Shown: positions 1-11,098 of the stretch, one piece after another
Position numbering within the stretch: the stretch's first letter is position 1
Layout of the letters: each line of letters opens with the position of its first letter
DNA from: JADLHS01 sp020848635
GTDB taxonomy: Bacteria; Verrucomicrobiota; Verrucomicrobiia; Limisphaerales; JADLHS01
Direction: 5' to 3'
Length of the DNA stretch: 64,000 nt
Assembly (NCBI GenBank): GCA_037044975.1
Contig: JBAOIL010000038.1
Span: 186,001-250,000 of the forward strand
Translations under genes and position numbers: made by a program
Notes under the pieces: model-generated
Seen by the model: only the letters and a program-made list of their open reading frames with translations
Database searches by the model: none
Told to the model about the DNA's origin: nothing

Positions 1-115
1 GGGGTGCTCCGACAGTCTGGACCGCACGGTTGACTTCTGTGTGGGTTGACCCTTGCCTTGGTGAACGGAAACCCAATACTCCGGTTTCACATCACCCGAA
101 ATTGTGAATTGCCGA

Positions 116-132
116 ACTAGTATTGTGACACA
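116..132. repeat. Left terminal inverted repeat of the IS630 element
   Basis: ACTAGTATTGTGACAC at the left edge pairs, with small differences, with the reverse complement of 1278-1294 (ACTAGTACATTTGACAC). It marks the end next to the transposase C terminus. Confidence 0.6.
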
Positions 133-136
133 CCAA

Positions 137-1247
137 TTACGCAACATAGTGGCGTGACAGTTTCTTGTCGGCTTCCTGCCGGCTGAACTTCCATTCAATC
201 CGACGGCGCTCCTCATTACGCCGCTGTTCCCAAGTGTTCACCTCGATCCGCAAGCGCTCTTCATTGCCAATGCGACACCCGGTGCATTGGCGGTCGAGGA
301 TGCCGATTTCAATTTCCGCCATGTTCAGCCAACTGGCATGCTTCGGGGTGTAATGAAATTCCAACCGGGACAGCAAAAGCCGTCGCGGCTTCCAACCCCA
401 TGACCGCCTCGAAGGAAGCGCGAAAATGGGTGTTCAGGTTATCCATGACCAAATGGATTTTGCGCGCGGCGGGCGCGTACACCTCCTGCGCCAGATATTG
501 CACTAAGGCCACGAAATCCGGTTTGGTGCGCCGCCGGGTGACCTCGACTTCCCGATGACCGGCCTTGGGTTCCACGGCCACAAACAGATTGCGCGTTCCT
601 GCCCGCTTGTATTCGTAGTCTTCTTTGGCCACGCGGCCCGGAATGGCCGGGATCGGCCGGCGGGTTTGTTCCAGCAGTTGTTTGCTCTTTTCATCCAGGC
701 AAATGACCGGTTCAGCGGCATCGTAAGGCTTGGCGTAAAGCTCCAGCAGATCGGTACATGCGCGCGCGGTATTCGGCGGTGATCTGTCCGATGCACCACA
801 TTACTTTGCGCCAGGGCTTGCAGACGTTTTTTTTAGAAAACGCCGGATGCTCTCCCGGCTGATCTGCTTCAGACCGCGCTCTTTGCGGGCGGCCTGGGTT
901 AACAGGCGAATGGTCCAGCGTTTGGCGCCCGGCGGCGGTTGGGCACAAGCCAAGGCGGCCACTTCGGCCTCCTGGTCGGTTTGATAATCGCGCGGCGACC
1001 CCGGGCGCGCCACGTCGTAAAGGGCATAGAATCCAACCCCCGCTCCGCAATAGGCCGAGCGCGTTCGCCAGATGGCGGTGCGGCCCACCCCCAGCAGGGT
1101 TTGAAGGGTCGCCTCTGGAAGCTTTCGATCCAGCGCCAGAAGGATGTGCGCGCGGTTGACTTCGCGGGCGTGGTGCAAGCCCTTGGAGCGGAAAACCTGG
1201 AGCTTCTCCCGATCTTCGGGTTTGAGGACGAGTGCGGTTTGTCGCAT
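137..1247 (-). pseudogene. IS630-family transposase, multiply frameshifted
   Basis: The N-terminal part (start codon at 1247) carries the helix-turn-helix region (RAHILLALD, LLGVGRTAIWRTRSAY). The catalytic part continues in other frames: the first DDE aspartate sits in CLDEKS, the second in HLVMDNLNTHFRASFEA, and the final glutamate in HASWLNMAEIEIGIL near 320. Frame changes are needed near 830, near 765 and near 375. The order of motifs and total length of about 370 codons fit an intact IS630 transposase, so this is one broken gene, not several small ones. It is not expected to give active enzyme as read. Confidence 0.8.
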
Positions 1248-1277
1248 GCCCGCCCATGATAATGTTCCGTTATTTAC

Positions 1278-1294
1278 GTGTCAAATGTACTAGT
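1278..1294. repeat. Right terminal inverted repeat of the IS630 element
   Basis: GTGTCAAATGTACTAGT is the mate of the left repeat at 116. It lies just upstream of the transposase start on the minus strand and 4 nt from the TPR-gene stop codon. Confidence 0.6.
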
Positions 1295-1297
1295 GAC

Positions 1298-2324
1298 CTA
1301 CGCGCCACTCAAGCTGGCGTGGGCGCGTTCCTGCGAATGCAGCGCCTGTTCATAGCATAGCAACGCTTCTTCGTAGCGTTCCAATCGGTTAAACAAGCCG
1401 CCTTTTTGCAGATACGCGATCGTGCAGTCCGGCGTTGGCCGCAATGGCCTGGTCGTAACAACGGATCGCCTCATCCACCTGCCGAAGTTGTTCGAGGGCG
1501 ATGCCTTTCTTGACCAACGCCTCCCCATGGTTGGGTTCGTTCAGGAGAATCTCCTCGAAGCACGCGAGCGCCTCGCCCGCTTTGTCCAGGTTCAACAACG
1601 ATTGCCCTTTGGCGAGCAACAGGGTCTTGTGGTCGCCTTCGCCTTCGGGTTGATCGCCATTGGCCTGGACGCCGTTGCCAACGTGCGGGGTGGGTTCCGC
1701 CGTCGCGCCACCGTTTAGCGGCGGGGGCGTGGTGTGTTCCAGTTCCAGGATTCGTTTCTCCAAACTGGTCAGGGCGCCGAACAAGCGCGTATTGGCTTGG
1801 GCCGTCGCCCCACCGCCGAGCAATTGCGCGTCCGCCGCCATCGGTGGTATCGCGGCCCGACTCGCCGCCTGCGCCATCGCGGAAAACTCGGCCAGCCGGT
1901 TCACCGCGCGCCATTGCAGATAGGCCGTCAACAGCATTACCCCAAAGCCCACCAAGGCAATGGTGCCCGCCACGATGAGCAACAACCGATGCGTGCTTTG
2001 CATCCGCTGTTCCATGCTTACAAGTTCATCGCTGCGCTTGGCGGTCATCGCCTGTTCGATGGCCTGAAAGCGCGCGGCCACGACCTCGGCATTGCGGGCG
2101 GCGACGGCTTCAGTTTCCTGGCGATTGCGCTCCAATGCGAGCTGGGTGGCGTGCAATTGCTCCTGCAGTTGCAGATACGCCCGCAGCGTGTCATTCGAAT
2201 TGGCGCCGGTTTCGGGGGACGGTTCCTCGGCGTTTAATCGGCCACCGGGCAGGGTGAAAATCAGGCAAAGCAGGCCAACGGCAAGCCTCCGCCATCCGCG
2301 TTTCAAATTCTGAGAAGTGTTCAT
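1298..2324 (-). CDS. TPR-repeat membrane protein with coiled coil, frame break near 1430
   Basis: Start codon at 2324 (MNTSQNLKRGW). A signal or first membrane segment (LAVGLLCLIFTLPGG) is followed by a glutamine/glutamate-rich coiled coil (about residues 45-120), a clear membrane helix (LLLIVAGTIALVGFGVMLL, about 122-140), a linker and then TPR-like repeats (AKGQSLLNLDKAGEALACFEE; KKGIALEQLRQVDEAIRCYDQA). An extra G near 1430 shifts frame; the last TPR (LQKGGLFNRLERYEEALLCYEQ) reads on in another frame to a stop at 1298. Probably an envelope scaffold protein; partner unknown. The IS end lies 4 nt beyond the stop, so the very C terminus could have been trimmed by the insertion. Confidence 0.65.
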
Positions 2325-2630
2325 GCGACGTGATTTGAGACTGAGCCGTTCGTGGCTCCTTGTCAATCCTCGGGGTGCTGGAAAAACAAGCTGCGCCGGT
2401 TAGGGCTGCTGCCGTTGTTATTTGAGTCCCCGGCCATCGGGGGCTGGCTGCCGTTTTGCCAAGTTTCGTTCCGGAGAATCCAGCCGGGGGGCCAGCCAAA
2501 ACCAGAAGACCGGCCCTTGCTTTCCGGGGCTGCCTGGTGCTTTCTAACTTTGCCGTGTCGCATGAATGTGCGGTGGGTATGGCCTGCTCCACTGGTTGAC
2601 ACGGTCCACATGTAGGTCATTGTTTCGATT

Positions 2631-4879
2631 GTGGCACCTTGGCCGTTTTCATTTCACGTGGGTCGTCGGGGGGATTCCCTGGGTTATCGCCCGGTCCATG
2701 GCGCGCATCTGCTCCGGCGTGCTTGGTACGCAGCGACCCTCCTCATTTGCGTCGGGTCTGGCTTCGCGCAATCCAGTCGCCCAGGCATGGGCGCCACCCC
2801 CTATGCTGACGCGCTGGGCACGGGCGTCACCTTCCGCGTGTGGGCGCCGAATGCAACTTCCGTGGCCGTGCCCGGCCAGTTTAACGGTTGGAACACCACC
2901 GCCAACTATCTCGGCAAAGAGGCTGGCACGGAAAACTGGTCCGACGACATCGCCGCGGCAAGGCCGGGGCACGAATACAAATATCACCTCAACGGCGCGA
3001 TCTGGAAACGCGATCCGCGCGGGCGCAAGGTGGTCAACTCGGCCGGCAACACGATAGTTTACGATCCCAACGCGTTCAACTGGGCGGGGGACAGCCGGTT
3101 GGCGGTGCATCAGCCCGACCTGGTGATTTATGAGATGCACGTCGGGGCGTTCTACGATCCAACACCCACCAGCGGCGGCCATGGGAGATTCGCCGACGCC
3201 ATGACCAAGCTCGATCACCTGGCCAGTCTTGGGATCAACGCGGTCGAATTGCTTCCGCTTGCCGAGTTTCCTGGCGACAACAGTTGGGGTTACAATCCCG
3301 CGGATCCCTATGCGGTGGAAAACATCGGTTACGGCGGCCCGGACGGGTTGAAGAACTTCGTCAAGGCCGCGCATGCGCGCGGCATCCATGTCTTGCTTGA
3401 CGTCGTTCACAATCATTACGGCCCCAGCGATCTGGATCTGTGGGGTTTTGACAATGGGATACCCCCGGCGTCTATTTCTATTCCGGGGCGGGCATTGGCC
3501 TTACGCCATGGGGCCAACGTCCCAACTATTCCTCGCCCGGGGTGCGCTCCTACGTCATTGATAATTTTAGGATGTGGATGGATGAATACCATGTGGACGG
3601 CTTCCGCTGGGACGCGGTCGGCGCGATGCGCTATTGCGATCCGGGACCCGTCAACCTTCCCGACGCCGATTCCCTCATCCAATACATCAACCAAACGGAG
3701 ATTCGCGCCAATCGGCCCGGGGTCATCAGCATTGCCGAAGATGAGGCGTTTGGTCAGGGCTTTCACGGCGAGTGGGATCGCGGCTTCGGCGATTTGTTGA
3801 TCGGGCAGGTCGTCGAGAGCAATGACGCCAATCGCAACATGAACGCGCTCTGGAATGCCGTGAACGGTAGCGGCTTCTACCGCGTGGTTTACACGGAGAC
3901 GCACGATCTCGTCGGCGATCTCAACGGGTCGGGCTCGCAACGTCTGCCCAAACGCATCCAACCCGCCGAGCCGGACGGGTATTTTGCCCGCAAGCGTTCG
4001 ATGCTCGCCACGGCGGTGACCCTGACCATGCCCATGCTTTTCATGGGGCAGGAGATGCTCGAAAATGCCCAGTTCAGCGACGCAACCCCACTCGACTGGA
4101 CTCACGCCACGACGCACGCCCGAGTCTTCAATTTCTATCGTGACCTCATCCACCTGCGTCGCAACCTTGACGGCGTCAGCCTCGGACTCACGGGCCCGAA
4201 CGTGAGCGGTCACGTGGTTCGGGATGACAATCCGTGGAAACTCCTGGCGTTCCACCGGTGGGGCGCCGGCGCTGACGATCAGGTCATGGTGATCATGAAC
4301 TTTACCGCCAATCCCATTCCCAGCTACGTCTTCAGTGGCTGGCCGGCGGATGGTTACTGGTATGTGAACGTCAATTCCGATTGGACGACCTATGGCGCCG
4401 ACTTTGGCAACTACGGCAGTTCGCTGGTGAAGGTCGCCGACGGCAGTGGTGAAATCGCCATCGGGCCTTACAGCGTGTTGATCCTCTCGCGCCAGGCCCA
4501 TCCGGATTTGGATGCGGATGGCGATGGCTTGCGCAACGGCTGGGAACAGCAGTATTTCGGCGATGCTCTAAGCGGAAAGGCCACGGCCGATGATGACCTG
4601 GACGGCGCCAACAACCTCCAAGAGCAGGCTGCCGGCACCCACCCCAAACAAGACCGTTCGGTGCTCCGGTTCACCGACATCAGCGCCCCCAACGGGGCCG
4701 TCACGTTGCGTTGGACGGGCGGTGAATCCGCACGTCAGGTGGTCCAGCAAGCGAATGCGGCAACCGGAAGTTGGAACGCAATTTTTACGAACAACCCGCC
4801 CACCGCCATCAGCAATTCATTGACGATCACCCTTCCACCCGCCACCAGTTTGTTTTTCAGGATCGGGATTCTCCCGTGA
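2631..4879 (+). CDS. Secreted GH13 alpha-amylase/branching-enzyme-like protein, frame break near 3459
   Basis: The protein of about 749 residues has a hydrophobic export signal (AATLLICVGSGFAQ), an N-terminal CBM48-like domain (GVTFRVWAPNATSVAVPGQF) and a GH13 barrel. The barrel shows YEMHVGAF, LLDVVHNHYG, the nucleophile in GFRWDAVGAM, the acid/base in ISIAEDEAF and the third acid in YTETHD. The two halves lie in different frames, joined where one A seems missing in GGGATACCCCC (expected reading FDNGNTPGVYFYSG). The C-terminal tail has a calcium-loop pattern (DLDADGDGLRNGWEQ) shared in style with the protein at 12605. It would act outside the cytoplasm on alpha-glucans; TreZ-like or branching activity cannot be separated by eye. 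The residues before the signal peptide are atypical, so the true start is uncertain. 2367-2630 upstream shows no gene. Confidence 0.75.
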
Positions 4880-4892
4880 CCCGCACATCGCG

Positions 4893-5072
4893 CGCGTTTC
4901 CGCGGTTTTACCGGGGGATGCGGGAGGCCGGCAGCGTAAATGTTGGGCTGCGCGATTTCGATCGCGTCGAGCGTTTCGCTGAACAAACCGATCGGTTTTG
5001 GCCTTTGGCAGAATTGAATTCACCGTGCCGGCGCTAAGGCTTTGCTGGCGGAACTCCACGCTGGCTGCGAAC
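4893..5072 (-). pseudogene. Eno 3'-end remnant C (most diverged)
   Basis: Aligned by hand, this stretch matches the intact enolase gene at about 13775-13953 almost without gaps. Shared blocks include GCGTCGAGCGTTTCG and CCGTGCCGG, and identity is roughly two thirds. On the minus strand, GTVNSILPKAK aligns with GTANSILVKVN of enolase. It corresponds to codons about 316-376 only, has no start codon and has degraded internally. It begins right after the amylase-like gene. The similarity fades close to the same eno position where remnant B ends. Confidence 0.7.
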
Positions 5073-5076
5073 TCTT

Positions 5077-5437
5077 CAACCCGCCGCCATTCAGCGTTCA
5101 GTTTCTTCATGCCCGAAAGCAGCCCGACTGAAATCGCGCTTTGGTTCCCAAGGTGGACTTGTTTACAGCGCGCCGGGGGCGTAGTAGGGCATGAGAGTTC
5201 AGAAACGAGAACGATCGAACAAGATTGGAGCGTGGCGATGGGCAGTAGCAATTGCAGGGCTGGGCGCACGATTTACCTGACTACGGTTCCATGGCCACGC
5301 GCAAGCTTGGCTCGGCACGAACAAGCCTATCTTTGCTTTGGTTTCGCGCCCAGACCGAGAAAGAAGTGCGAAACCGCCGGCAGCGTGCGTGGCGGCCCCC
5401 AATTTGAGCGGTCAACCCTCCATCAGAATGCAAAGCC
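5077..5437 (+). other. Leader region 1, between eno remnant C and the propeller gene
   Basis: No convincing gene is visible in these 361 bases. It holds a 22-nt box at 5115-5136 (GAAAGCAGCCCGACTGAAATCG) that matches 19 of 22 positions of 11329-11350. The box lies 323 nt before the ATG here and 326 nt before the ATG in the second leader. A weaker match continues for about 60 nt (CTTG and CGTA blocks). It probably carries the promoter of the downstream gene. Confidence 0.5.
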
Positions 5438-7246
5438 ATGAAAACTAGGTCCATCGGTCTCCGAATTTTGGTGTTCTTGGGGCTGGCTGGCAGTTTTGCC
5501 CCGGCGGCGCCCCTTGGCACTGCCTTCACATACCAAGGCCGCCTGAATGTCGCAGGAATTCCCGCCGCGGGGAATTACGATTTGCGGTTTGCGATTTGCA
5601 CCGCCGCCGCCGGCGGCAGCGCCGTGGCCGGACCAATCACGAACAGCCCGGTGGACGTGAACAACGGACTGTTCACCGTCACACTCGACTTCGGCGCGGA
5701 GGTTTTCGCCGGAGATGCCCGCTGGCTGGAGATTGCCGTGCGGGTCCATGGGGGAGGAGCGTTTACAGAACTCGCGCCGCGGCAGGCGTTAACGGTTGCT
5801 CCCTACGCCAGTTATGCGGGCAACTCCGCCACGGCCGGTGGGTTTTCTGGAAGTCTTGGCGGTGACGTGAGCGGGTCGCAGGGTGCGACAGTAGTAACGA
5901 GCGTGGCCGGTTACGCGGCATCAGCCGTAGTGGCCGGCACCATGGCCGCCAATGCTGCCTCCAGCGCCAATGTGCCGGGCACAATTGTGAAGCGCGACGG
6001 CGGCGGCAACTTTTCCGCCAATGCCATCAGCGGCAATTTCAGCGGCAACGGCGCGGGCCTGACCAGCGTGACGGCGGTGGCGGTGGTGCCGGAAGCCGTG
6101 ACGAGCGCGGGTATTGCAACAGGGCAGGTGGTCAAGAGTCTGAACGGCTTGACCGATGCAGTGACGCTCACCGCCGGCAGCAATGTTTCTCTCGTCACGA
6201 TGGGGAACGCCATGACGATTTCCTCGAGTCCGGGCGTTCCGGCCCCGGTGCCGCCGGGAACCATCGTGCTCTCCCAAACCCTCGACAATCCTGCCCTGAC
6301 AGCGGCGGGATTTGCCAGCGTTGCGGATCCGAGCTGGCAGTTGGCCACCAACGCAGCGGCTTGGACTGCGCGCGCGCGTTTCCCGGCTGTTGCTTTCAAC
6401 GGGCAGCTCTGGGTCTTGGGTGGCGCCATGTCCAGCAATACGAGCACCAACGACATTTGGTCTTCGTTCGATGGTGCAAACTGGTTTCCCGCGACCAATT
6501 CCGCGGCTTGGACTGCGCGCCAAGGCCATGTGGCCCTGATTTACGGTGACAAGACTTGGATGATGGGAGGCTCAGTCGGCACCAACCAAACCAACGACGT
6601 GTGGTGTTCACGGGATGGAACAAATTATGTCCAGGCGACCAACGCCGCGGCTTGGTCCCCCCGGACTCTCGCGTCCGCCGTGGTATTCAATGGGCAGATG
6701 TGGCTGCTGGGCGGCATCAATGTTGGCTTCGCCACGCGGACCAACGATGTCTGGTCTTCCACCGATGGCACCAACTGGACCTTGGTGACCAGCTCCGCTG
6801 CGTGGGTGGGCCGGGCGGGCCACAAAACGCTGGTCTTCAACAACCGGATGTGGGTGCTCGGCGGCGCCACCGCGACCGGCGTTCTTACCAACGACGTGTG
6901 GTTCTCTGCCGACGGTATGAATTGGACCGCGGTCACCAGTTCCGCACCATGGGGGCCGCGCGTGTACCCTGAGGCCCAAGTTTATGCCGGCCGGATGTGG
7001 GTAATGAGCGGCAACAGCAACCTTGGAAATAATTGCAAGGATGTATGGGCTTCACCGGATGGAACGAATTGGACCCAAGTAACCGCCGCCGCCGCTTGGG
7101 ATACGCGGTACGCCGCCGCTAGCGTCGTTTTCAATGACCGCTTGTGGGTGCTGGGGGGCTATCATGGTGTCCCTGCATATATGAACGACGTCTGGTTCAA
7201 TGCCGCGCCCAAGCTAGGGACTTACCATCTGTTTCAAAAATGGTGA
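5438..7246 (+). CDS. Secreted Kelch-like beta-propeller protein with TYQGRL domain
   Basis: 602 residues. A signal peptide (residues 1-24, LRILVFLGLAGSFAPAA) precedes a TAFTYQGRL...GNYDLRFAI domain often seen at the N terminus of secreted Verrucomicrobia and Planctomycetes proteins. A low-complexity Gly/Ala/Ser stretch (about 125-270) resembling tail-fibre repeats follows. The C-terminal half has six Kelch-like blades with the recurring pattern R..A..VFN..MWVLGG...TNDVW.S.DGTNW. Probably a surface or extracellular binding protein; ligand unknown. It stands alone on the plus strand between two eno remnants, behind a leader resembling that of the gene at 11655, which suggests a common cassette origin. 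Confidence 0.75.
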   Translation: MKTRSIGLRILVFLGLAGSFAPAAPLGTAFTYQGRLNVAGIPAAGNYDLRFAICTAAAGGSAVAGPITNSPVDVNNGLFTVTLDFGAEVFAGDARWLEIAVRVHGGGAFTELAPRQALTVAPYASYAGNSATAGGFSGSLGGDVSGSQGATVVTSVAGYAASAVVAGTMAANAASSANVPGTIVKRDGGGNFSANAISGNFSGNGAGLTSVTAVAVVPEAVTSAGIATGQVVKSLNGLTDAVTLTAGSNVSLVTMGNAMTISSSPGVPAPVPPGTIVLSQTLDNPALTAAGFASVADPSWQLATNAAAWTARARFPAVAFNGQLWVLGGAMSSNTSTNDIWSSFDGANWFPATNSAAWTARQGHVALIYGDKTWMMGGSVGTNQTNDVWCSRDGTNYVQATNAAAWSPRTLASAVVFNGQMWLLGGINVGFATRTNDVWSSTDGTNWTLVTSSAAWVGRAGHKTLVFNNRMWVLGGATATGVLTNDVWFSADGMNWTAVTSSAPWGPRVYPEAQVYAGRMWVMSGNSNLGNNCKDVWASPDGTNWTQVTAAAAWDTRYAAASVVFNDRLWVLGGYHGVPAYMNDVWFNAAPKLGTYHLFQKW

Positions 7247-7308
7247 AGCGCCCAACCTTCACCCGGCCCATGAGATTGGTGCGAACCTGGTTTCTGCGGC
7301 GCTCCGGT

Positions 7309-7443
7309 TTGCCGCCCCTTCGGCAGCGCGCCCGTGCCGGCGTAAATCGCGTTCTTGCCGAGCAACTGTTCGATGCGGAGAGGTGGTTGTACTTCGCGAA
7401 GCGATCCGAACGGCTGAGCGAACCGGTCTTGGTCTGACCGCAG
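7309..7443 (-). pseudogene. Eno 3'-end remnant A (last 46 codons)
   Basis: The segment from about 7333 to 7443 matches about 97 of 111 positions of the intact enolase gene at 13636-13746, by hand count, with one small gap. It covers the final 46 or so codons, matching KTGSLSRSDRLAKYNQLL and IEQLLGKNAVYAGTH. The match stops abruptly after CCGCAG, 80 nt before the restriction enzyme start codon. There is no start codon and the product would not fold as enolase. It is less diverged than remnant C and more than remnant B. Confidence 0.85.
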
Positions 7444-7524
7444 AACTCATGATTGCCGCACCTGCTCGTCTCGTGTAAAACCCCGCCATGCCGAGCCGGG
7501 AAAAACTAACCGGCTCAATCCGCC

Positions 7525-10500
7525 GTGGCTGCATTCGGGGCCAAAGCCAAAGCCAAGCTGCCCAATCCGGGTGCGAGCGGCGAACCGGAGGACCAACTCC
7601 GCGCCCCGTTCGAGCAATTGCTCGCGGACTTCGCGGAGCTTGCCAGCTTCCCCCAGACCGCCGTCGCTGCCGTGGGCGAATCGTCGGTCAGCGACTTGAA
7701 GACGCGCCCGGATTACGCCGTCACGGTTCACAAGGCGCTGGTGGGATTCATCGAGTTGAAAGCACCGGGCAAGGGCGCTGACCCACGCAAGTTCAAAGAC
7801 CCGCACGATAAGTCGCAGTGGGAGAAACTCCACTCGCTTCCCAATCTGATTTACACCGATGGCAATGCGTTCAGCCTTTGGCAAGACGGGGAATTGGTGA
7901 ATTCGGTCGTCACGCTAATCGGAGACGTCGAATCGTCGGGCAACAAACTTCAAGCCCCGCCGGGTCTGTTAAGCTTGTTCGAGAATTTCTTCCGCTGGGA
8001 ATCCCTTGCCCCTCGTAGCGCCAAGGAACTGGCGCGCACCAGCGCCCGCCTGTGCAAGTTGCTGCGTGATGAAGTCACCGAGCAACTGGCTTTGAAAAGC
8101 GAAGCGCTCACTTCGCTGGCAATGGATTGGCGCAAGCTGCTCTTTCCCGAGGCGAACGACAAGACCTTCGCGGACGGCTACGCCCAGGCCGTGACGTTCG
8201 GCTTGCTCATGGCCCGCGCGAAGGAGATTACGCTCGCCACCGGTTTTGAAAAAGTCGCCCGCGAACTGGCCCACACCAGTTCGCTGATCGGCGCGGCGCT
8301 CCGACTTCTCACCGACAATGCCGAAAATCAAGCCACCCTCAAGACTTCGCTCGGAACGCTGACGCGAGTCCTCGACGCGGTTCATTGGCCGACTATCAGC
8401 AAGGGCCAGCCCGAAACGTGGCTGTATTTCTACGAGGACTTTCTTGAGGTCTATGACAACACGCTGGGCAAGCTGACTGGTTCGTATTACACGCCGCCTG
8501 AAGTTGTCGGTACGATGGTCCGGCTCGTGGATGAAGTGTTGCGCAGTCCGCGCTTCGGGCAATCTGCGGGGCTGGCCTCGCCGACGGTGACGGTGGCTGA
8601 CCCCGCCACGGGCACCGGCACCTATGTTCTGGCCGTGCTGCGAAAAATTGCTGAAACCGTCCAGGCGGATGAAGGCGCAGGCGCCGTGCAACAGGCGATC
8701 AACGCCGCCGTGAGCCGGCTCATCGCCTTCGAGATGCAACTGGGTCCGTTCGCCGTCGCCCAGTTGCGCATCCTCGCCGAAATCGTGGACCTCACCGGGG
8801 CCGCGCCAAAAACGCCCGCGCGCATGTTCGTCACGAACACGCTCGGCAATCCCGAGGACGACGAGGGCTGGATTCCCGGCATCCTCGCGCCGATTGCCCA
8901 ATCGCGGCGGGACGCGAACAAGATCAAACGCGACGAACCAATCACCGTCGTAATTGGCAATCCGCCCTACAAGGAGAAGGCCAAAGGGCCGCGGCGGCTG
9001 GGTCGAAGGTGAAAACGCCCAGGCGGAAAAGACCGCGCCGCTCGCGGACTGGATGCCGCCGCGCGAATGGGGCTTCGGCGCGCACAGCAAACATCTGCGC
9101 AACCTCTACATCTATTTCTGGCGGTGGGCGACGTGGAAAGCCTACGACCACGGGCCGGGCAGCAAGACCGGGATCGTCTGTTACATCACCGTGGCGGGCT
9201 TTCTGAGCGGCCCCGGTTTTCAGAAGATGCGCGATTACTTGCGCCGGACCTGCGATGACATCTGGATCATTGATTGTTCACCCGAAGGGCATCAGCCGGA
9301 AGTCAACACGCGCATCTTCCAAGGCGTGCAACAACCCGTGTGCATCGTGCTCGCCTCGCGTTCCGCCAAGGGCAAGGCCGAGACTCCGGCCAAGGTTCGC
9401 TTTCAATCGCTGCCCGCCGGACATCGCACCGAAAAGTTCGCGGCACTCGGCAAACTCACCATCGGTGGCAAAGGCTGGGTGGATTGCCAGACGGATTGGC
9501 GTGCTCCTTTCCTGCCAGCCTCGACCGGCGCTTGGGCGGCGTTTCCCGCGCTGGAAGATTTCTTCATCTACAATGGCTCCGGCGTGATGCCGGGTCGCAC
9601 TTGGATCATCGCGCCAGACTTCGAGTCACTGCAACGGCGATGGCAGACGCTCATCGCTGCACCAGTGGTGGAAAAGGAGACGCTCTTTCATCCTCATTTG
9701 GCCAAGGAGGGGCTTGGTGACCGACACACGAAGCGCGTCGTTTCAATTGCGCTCCCGGGCTTCGAGCCGCGTCCGCTGCCAATCGCGGATGAACACGGCG
9801 CATGCTCGCTACCGGTGCGCTACGGGTTCCGCTCGTTCGACCGGCAATGGATCATCCCGGACAATCGCGTGATCAATCGTCCGAATCCCGAGCTTTGGGC
9901 GGTGCGCTCTGAGCAACAGGTTTTTCTCACCGCACCGAGCGACCAATCGCCAACCAACGGGCCGGCACTCACGATCAGCGAACTTGTTCCCGATCTACAT
10001 CACTACAACGGACGAGGTGGTCGCGCCTTCCCGCTCTGGCGCGACGCGAACGCCCGCGTCCCCAACGTGCGGCCCAAGTTGCTCACCTTCCTGACGCAGA
10101 AATATGGAGTCGAGGTCAGCGCCGAAGACGTGGTCGCCTACATCGCCGCGACCGCCGCGCATCCCGCCTTCACCGCGCGTTTCCAGGACGACCTTTCCAC
10201 GCCCGGTCTCCGCATCCCGCTCACCGCTGACCGAAAGACTTTCGCCGAGGCAGTCGAGCTGGGGCGCACCATCATCTGGCTTCACACCTTCGGCGAACGC
10301 ATGACCGACGCGGCGAAAGGCCGCCCCGCCCAACCGCCCCGGCTCCCCGCATCGCGTCACCCGAACATTCCGAAGGCCGGCGCGATTCCCCAAGACCCCA
10401 CCGCCATGCCCGACTCGATCAACTACGACGCGAACAAGAAGCGGCTGCTGATCGGAACCGGCTACGTGGAGAACGTCGAACCCGGCGTGTGGAGCTACGA

Positions 10501-10960
10501 AGTATCGGGCAAGCAAGTGTTGCTGCAATGGTTCAGCTACCGCAAGGCGAACCGCGAACGCCCCATTATCGGCGACCGCCGCCCACCTTCGCCGCTCGGC
10601 AACATTCAACCCGATCACTGGCTTGCCGAATACACGACGGAACTGATCAATGTCCTGAATGTGCTGGGCTGGCTCGTGGACCTCGAACCCGCTCAAGCCA
10701 GGTTGCTGGAGAACATTTGTTCCGGCGCCACATTTCCGGTGACGGAATTGAGCGCGGCAGGCGCATTTGAATTACCCGTCGAACCAAAGCGCAAGGACAA
10801 GCATCACGCAACGCCTGACCTGTTTGGCGGCGGCTATCCGCCTTACGAACCCCCGAACCCAACGCCATTGCGAAAACCCATCCCCGAGCAAGCCGAGGCC
10901 GACGCGGCCCATTTCTACTCCGCGAAAGAAGAAGGCCCGCCGTATCACACAAAGAAGTGA
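7525..10960 (+). CDS. Type ISP-like restriction-modification enzyme, frame break near 8985
   Basis: About 1145 residues; GTG start. The N-terminal domain carries a PD-(D/E)XK nuclease pattern (RPDYAV...GFIELKAPGK, about residues 60-85). A helical region follows, then an N6-adenine methyltransferase with motif I DPATGTGTY (about 360) and motif IV NPPY (about 482). The C-terminal half (IIDCSPEG; FDRQWIIPDNRVINRP; VPDLHHYNGRGGRAFPLWRD) resembles the coupler/target-recognition part of Type ISP enzymes. I see no helicase motifs, unlike full LlaBIII-type proteins. An extra G in AAAGGGCC near 8985 splits the frame just after NPPY; removing it restores KAKGRGGWVEGEN. It would both methylate and cut DNA. 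No separate subunits lie nearby, and eno remnants flank it on both sides, suggesting acquisition. Confidence 0.8.
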
Positions 10961-10987
10961 GTTGCCACACTCGGTAAAAGCGTAAAA

Positions 10988-11017
10988 CCCCGGAAGCCAG
11001 TCGCCTGACTTCCGGGG
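10988..11017. terminator. Hairpin CCCCGGAAG/CTTCCGGGG, copy 1
   Basis: A perfect 9-bp stem with a 12-nt loop (CCAGTCGCCTGA) lies 28 nt after the restriction enzyme stop. The identical 30-nt hairpin recurs at 13511-13540, beyond the 3' end of intact eno. It probably ends transcription from both sides. The flank GTGTGAATCGGTAG also resembles the flank of the second copy, so hairpin plus flank was duplicated with eno remnant B. Confidence 0.7.
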
Positions 11018-11032
11018 TGTGAATCGGTAGCC

Positions 11033-11048
11033 GCCGACGTGAGTCGGC
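11033..11048. repeat. Small REP-like palindrome
   Basis: GCCGAC-GTGA-GTCGGC, a perfect 6-bp stem with a 4-nt loop, between the hairpin and eno remnant B. It differs from the palindromes at the matching place beside intact eno (13558-13596). Confidence 0.5.
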
Positions 11049-11098
11049 GCACTTGTTCTGATTTGCCGCGTTCTCACGAACGCAGCTACGAGATCACG

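Larger units (their letters stand above)
116..1294 (-). mobile_element. IS630-family insertion sequence, decayed
   Basis: The element is bounded by imperfect terminal inverted repeats that both begin ACTAGTA at the outer edge. It contains one transposase gene on the minus strand, broken by frameshifts. The size of about 1.18 kb is normal for IS630/Tc1-mariner elements, which insert at TA; a TA lies inside each ACTAGTA end, but I cannot tell which TA is the target duplication. The right end lies 4 nt from the stop codon of the neighbouring TPR gene. It probably can no longer move by itself. Confidence is high for the family and moderate for the exact ends. Confidence 0.75.

Noticed and set aside
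2597..2625. TTGACA motif upstream of the amylase-like gene as its promoter
   Set aside because: No acceptable -10 hexamer lies at 16-18 nt.
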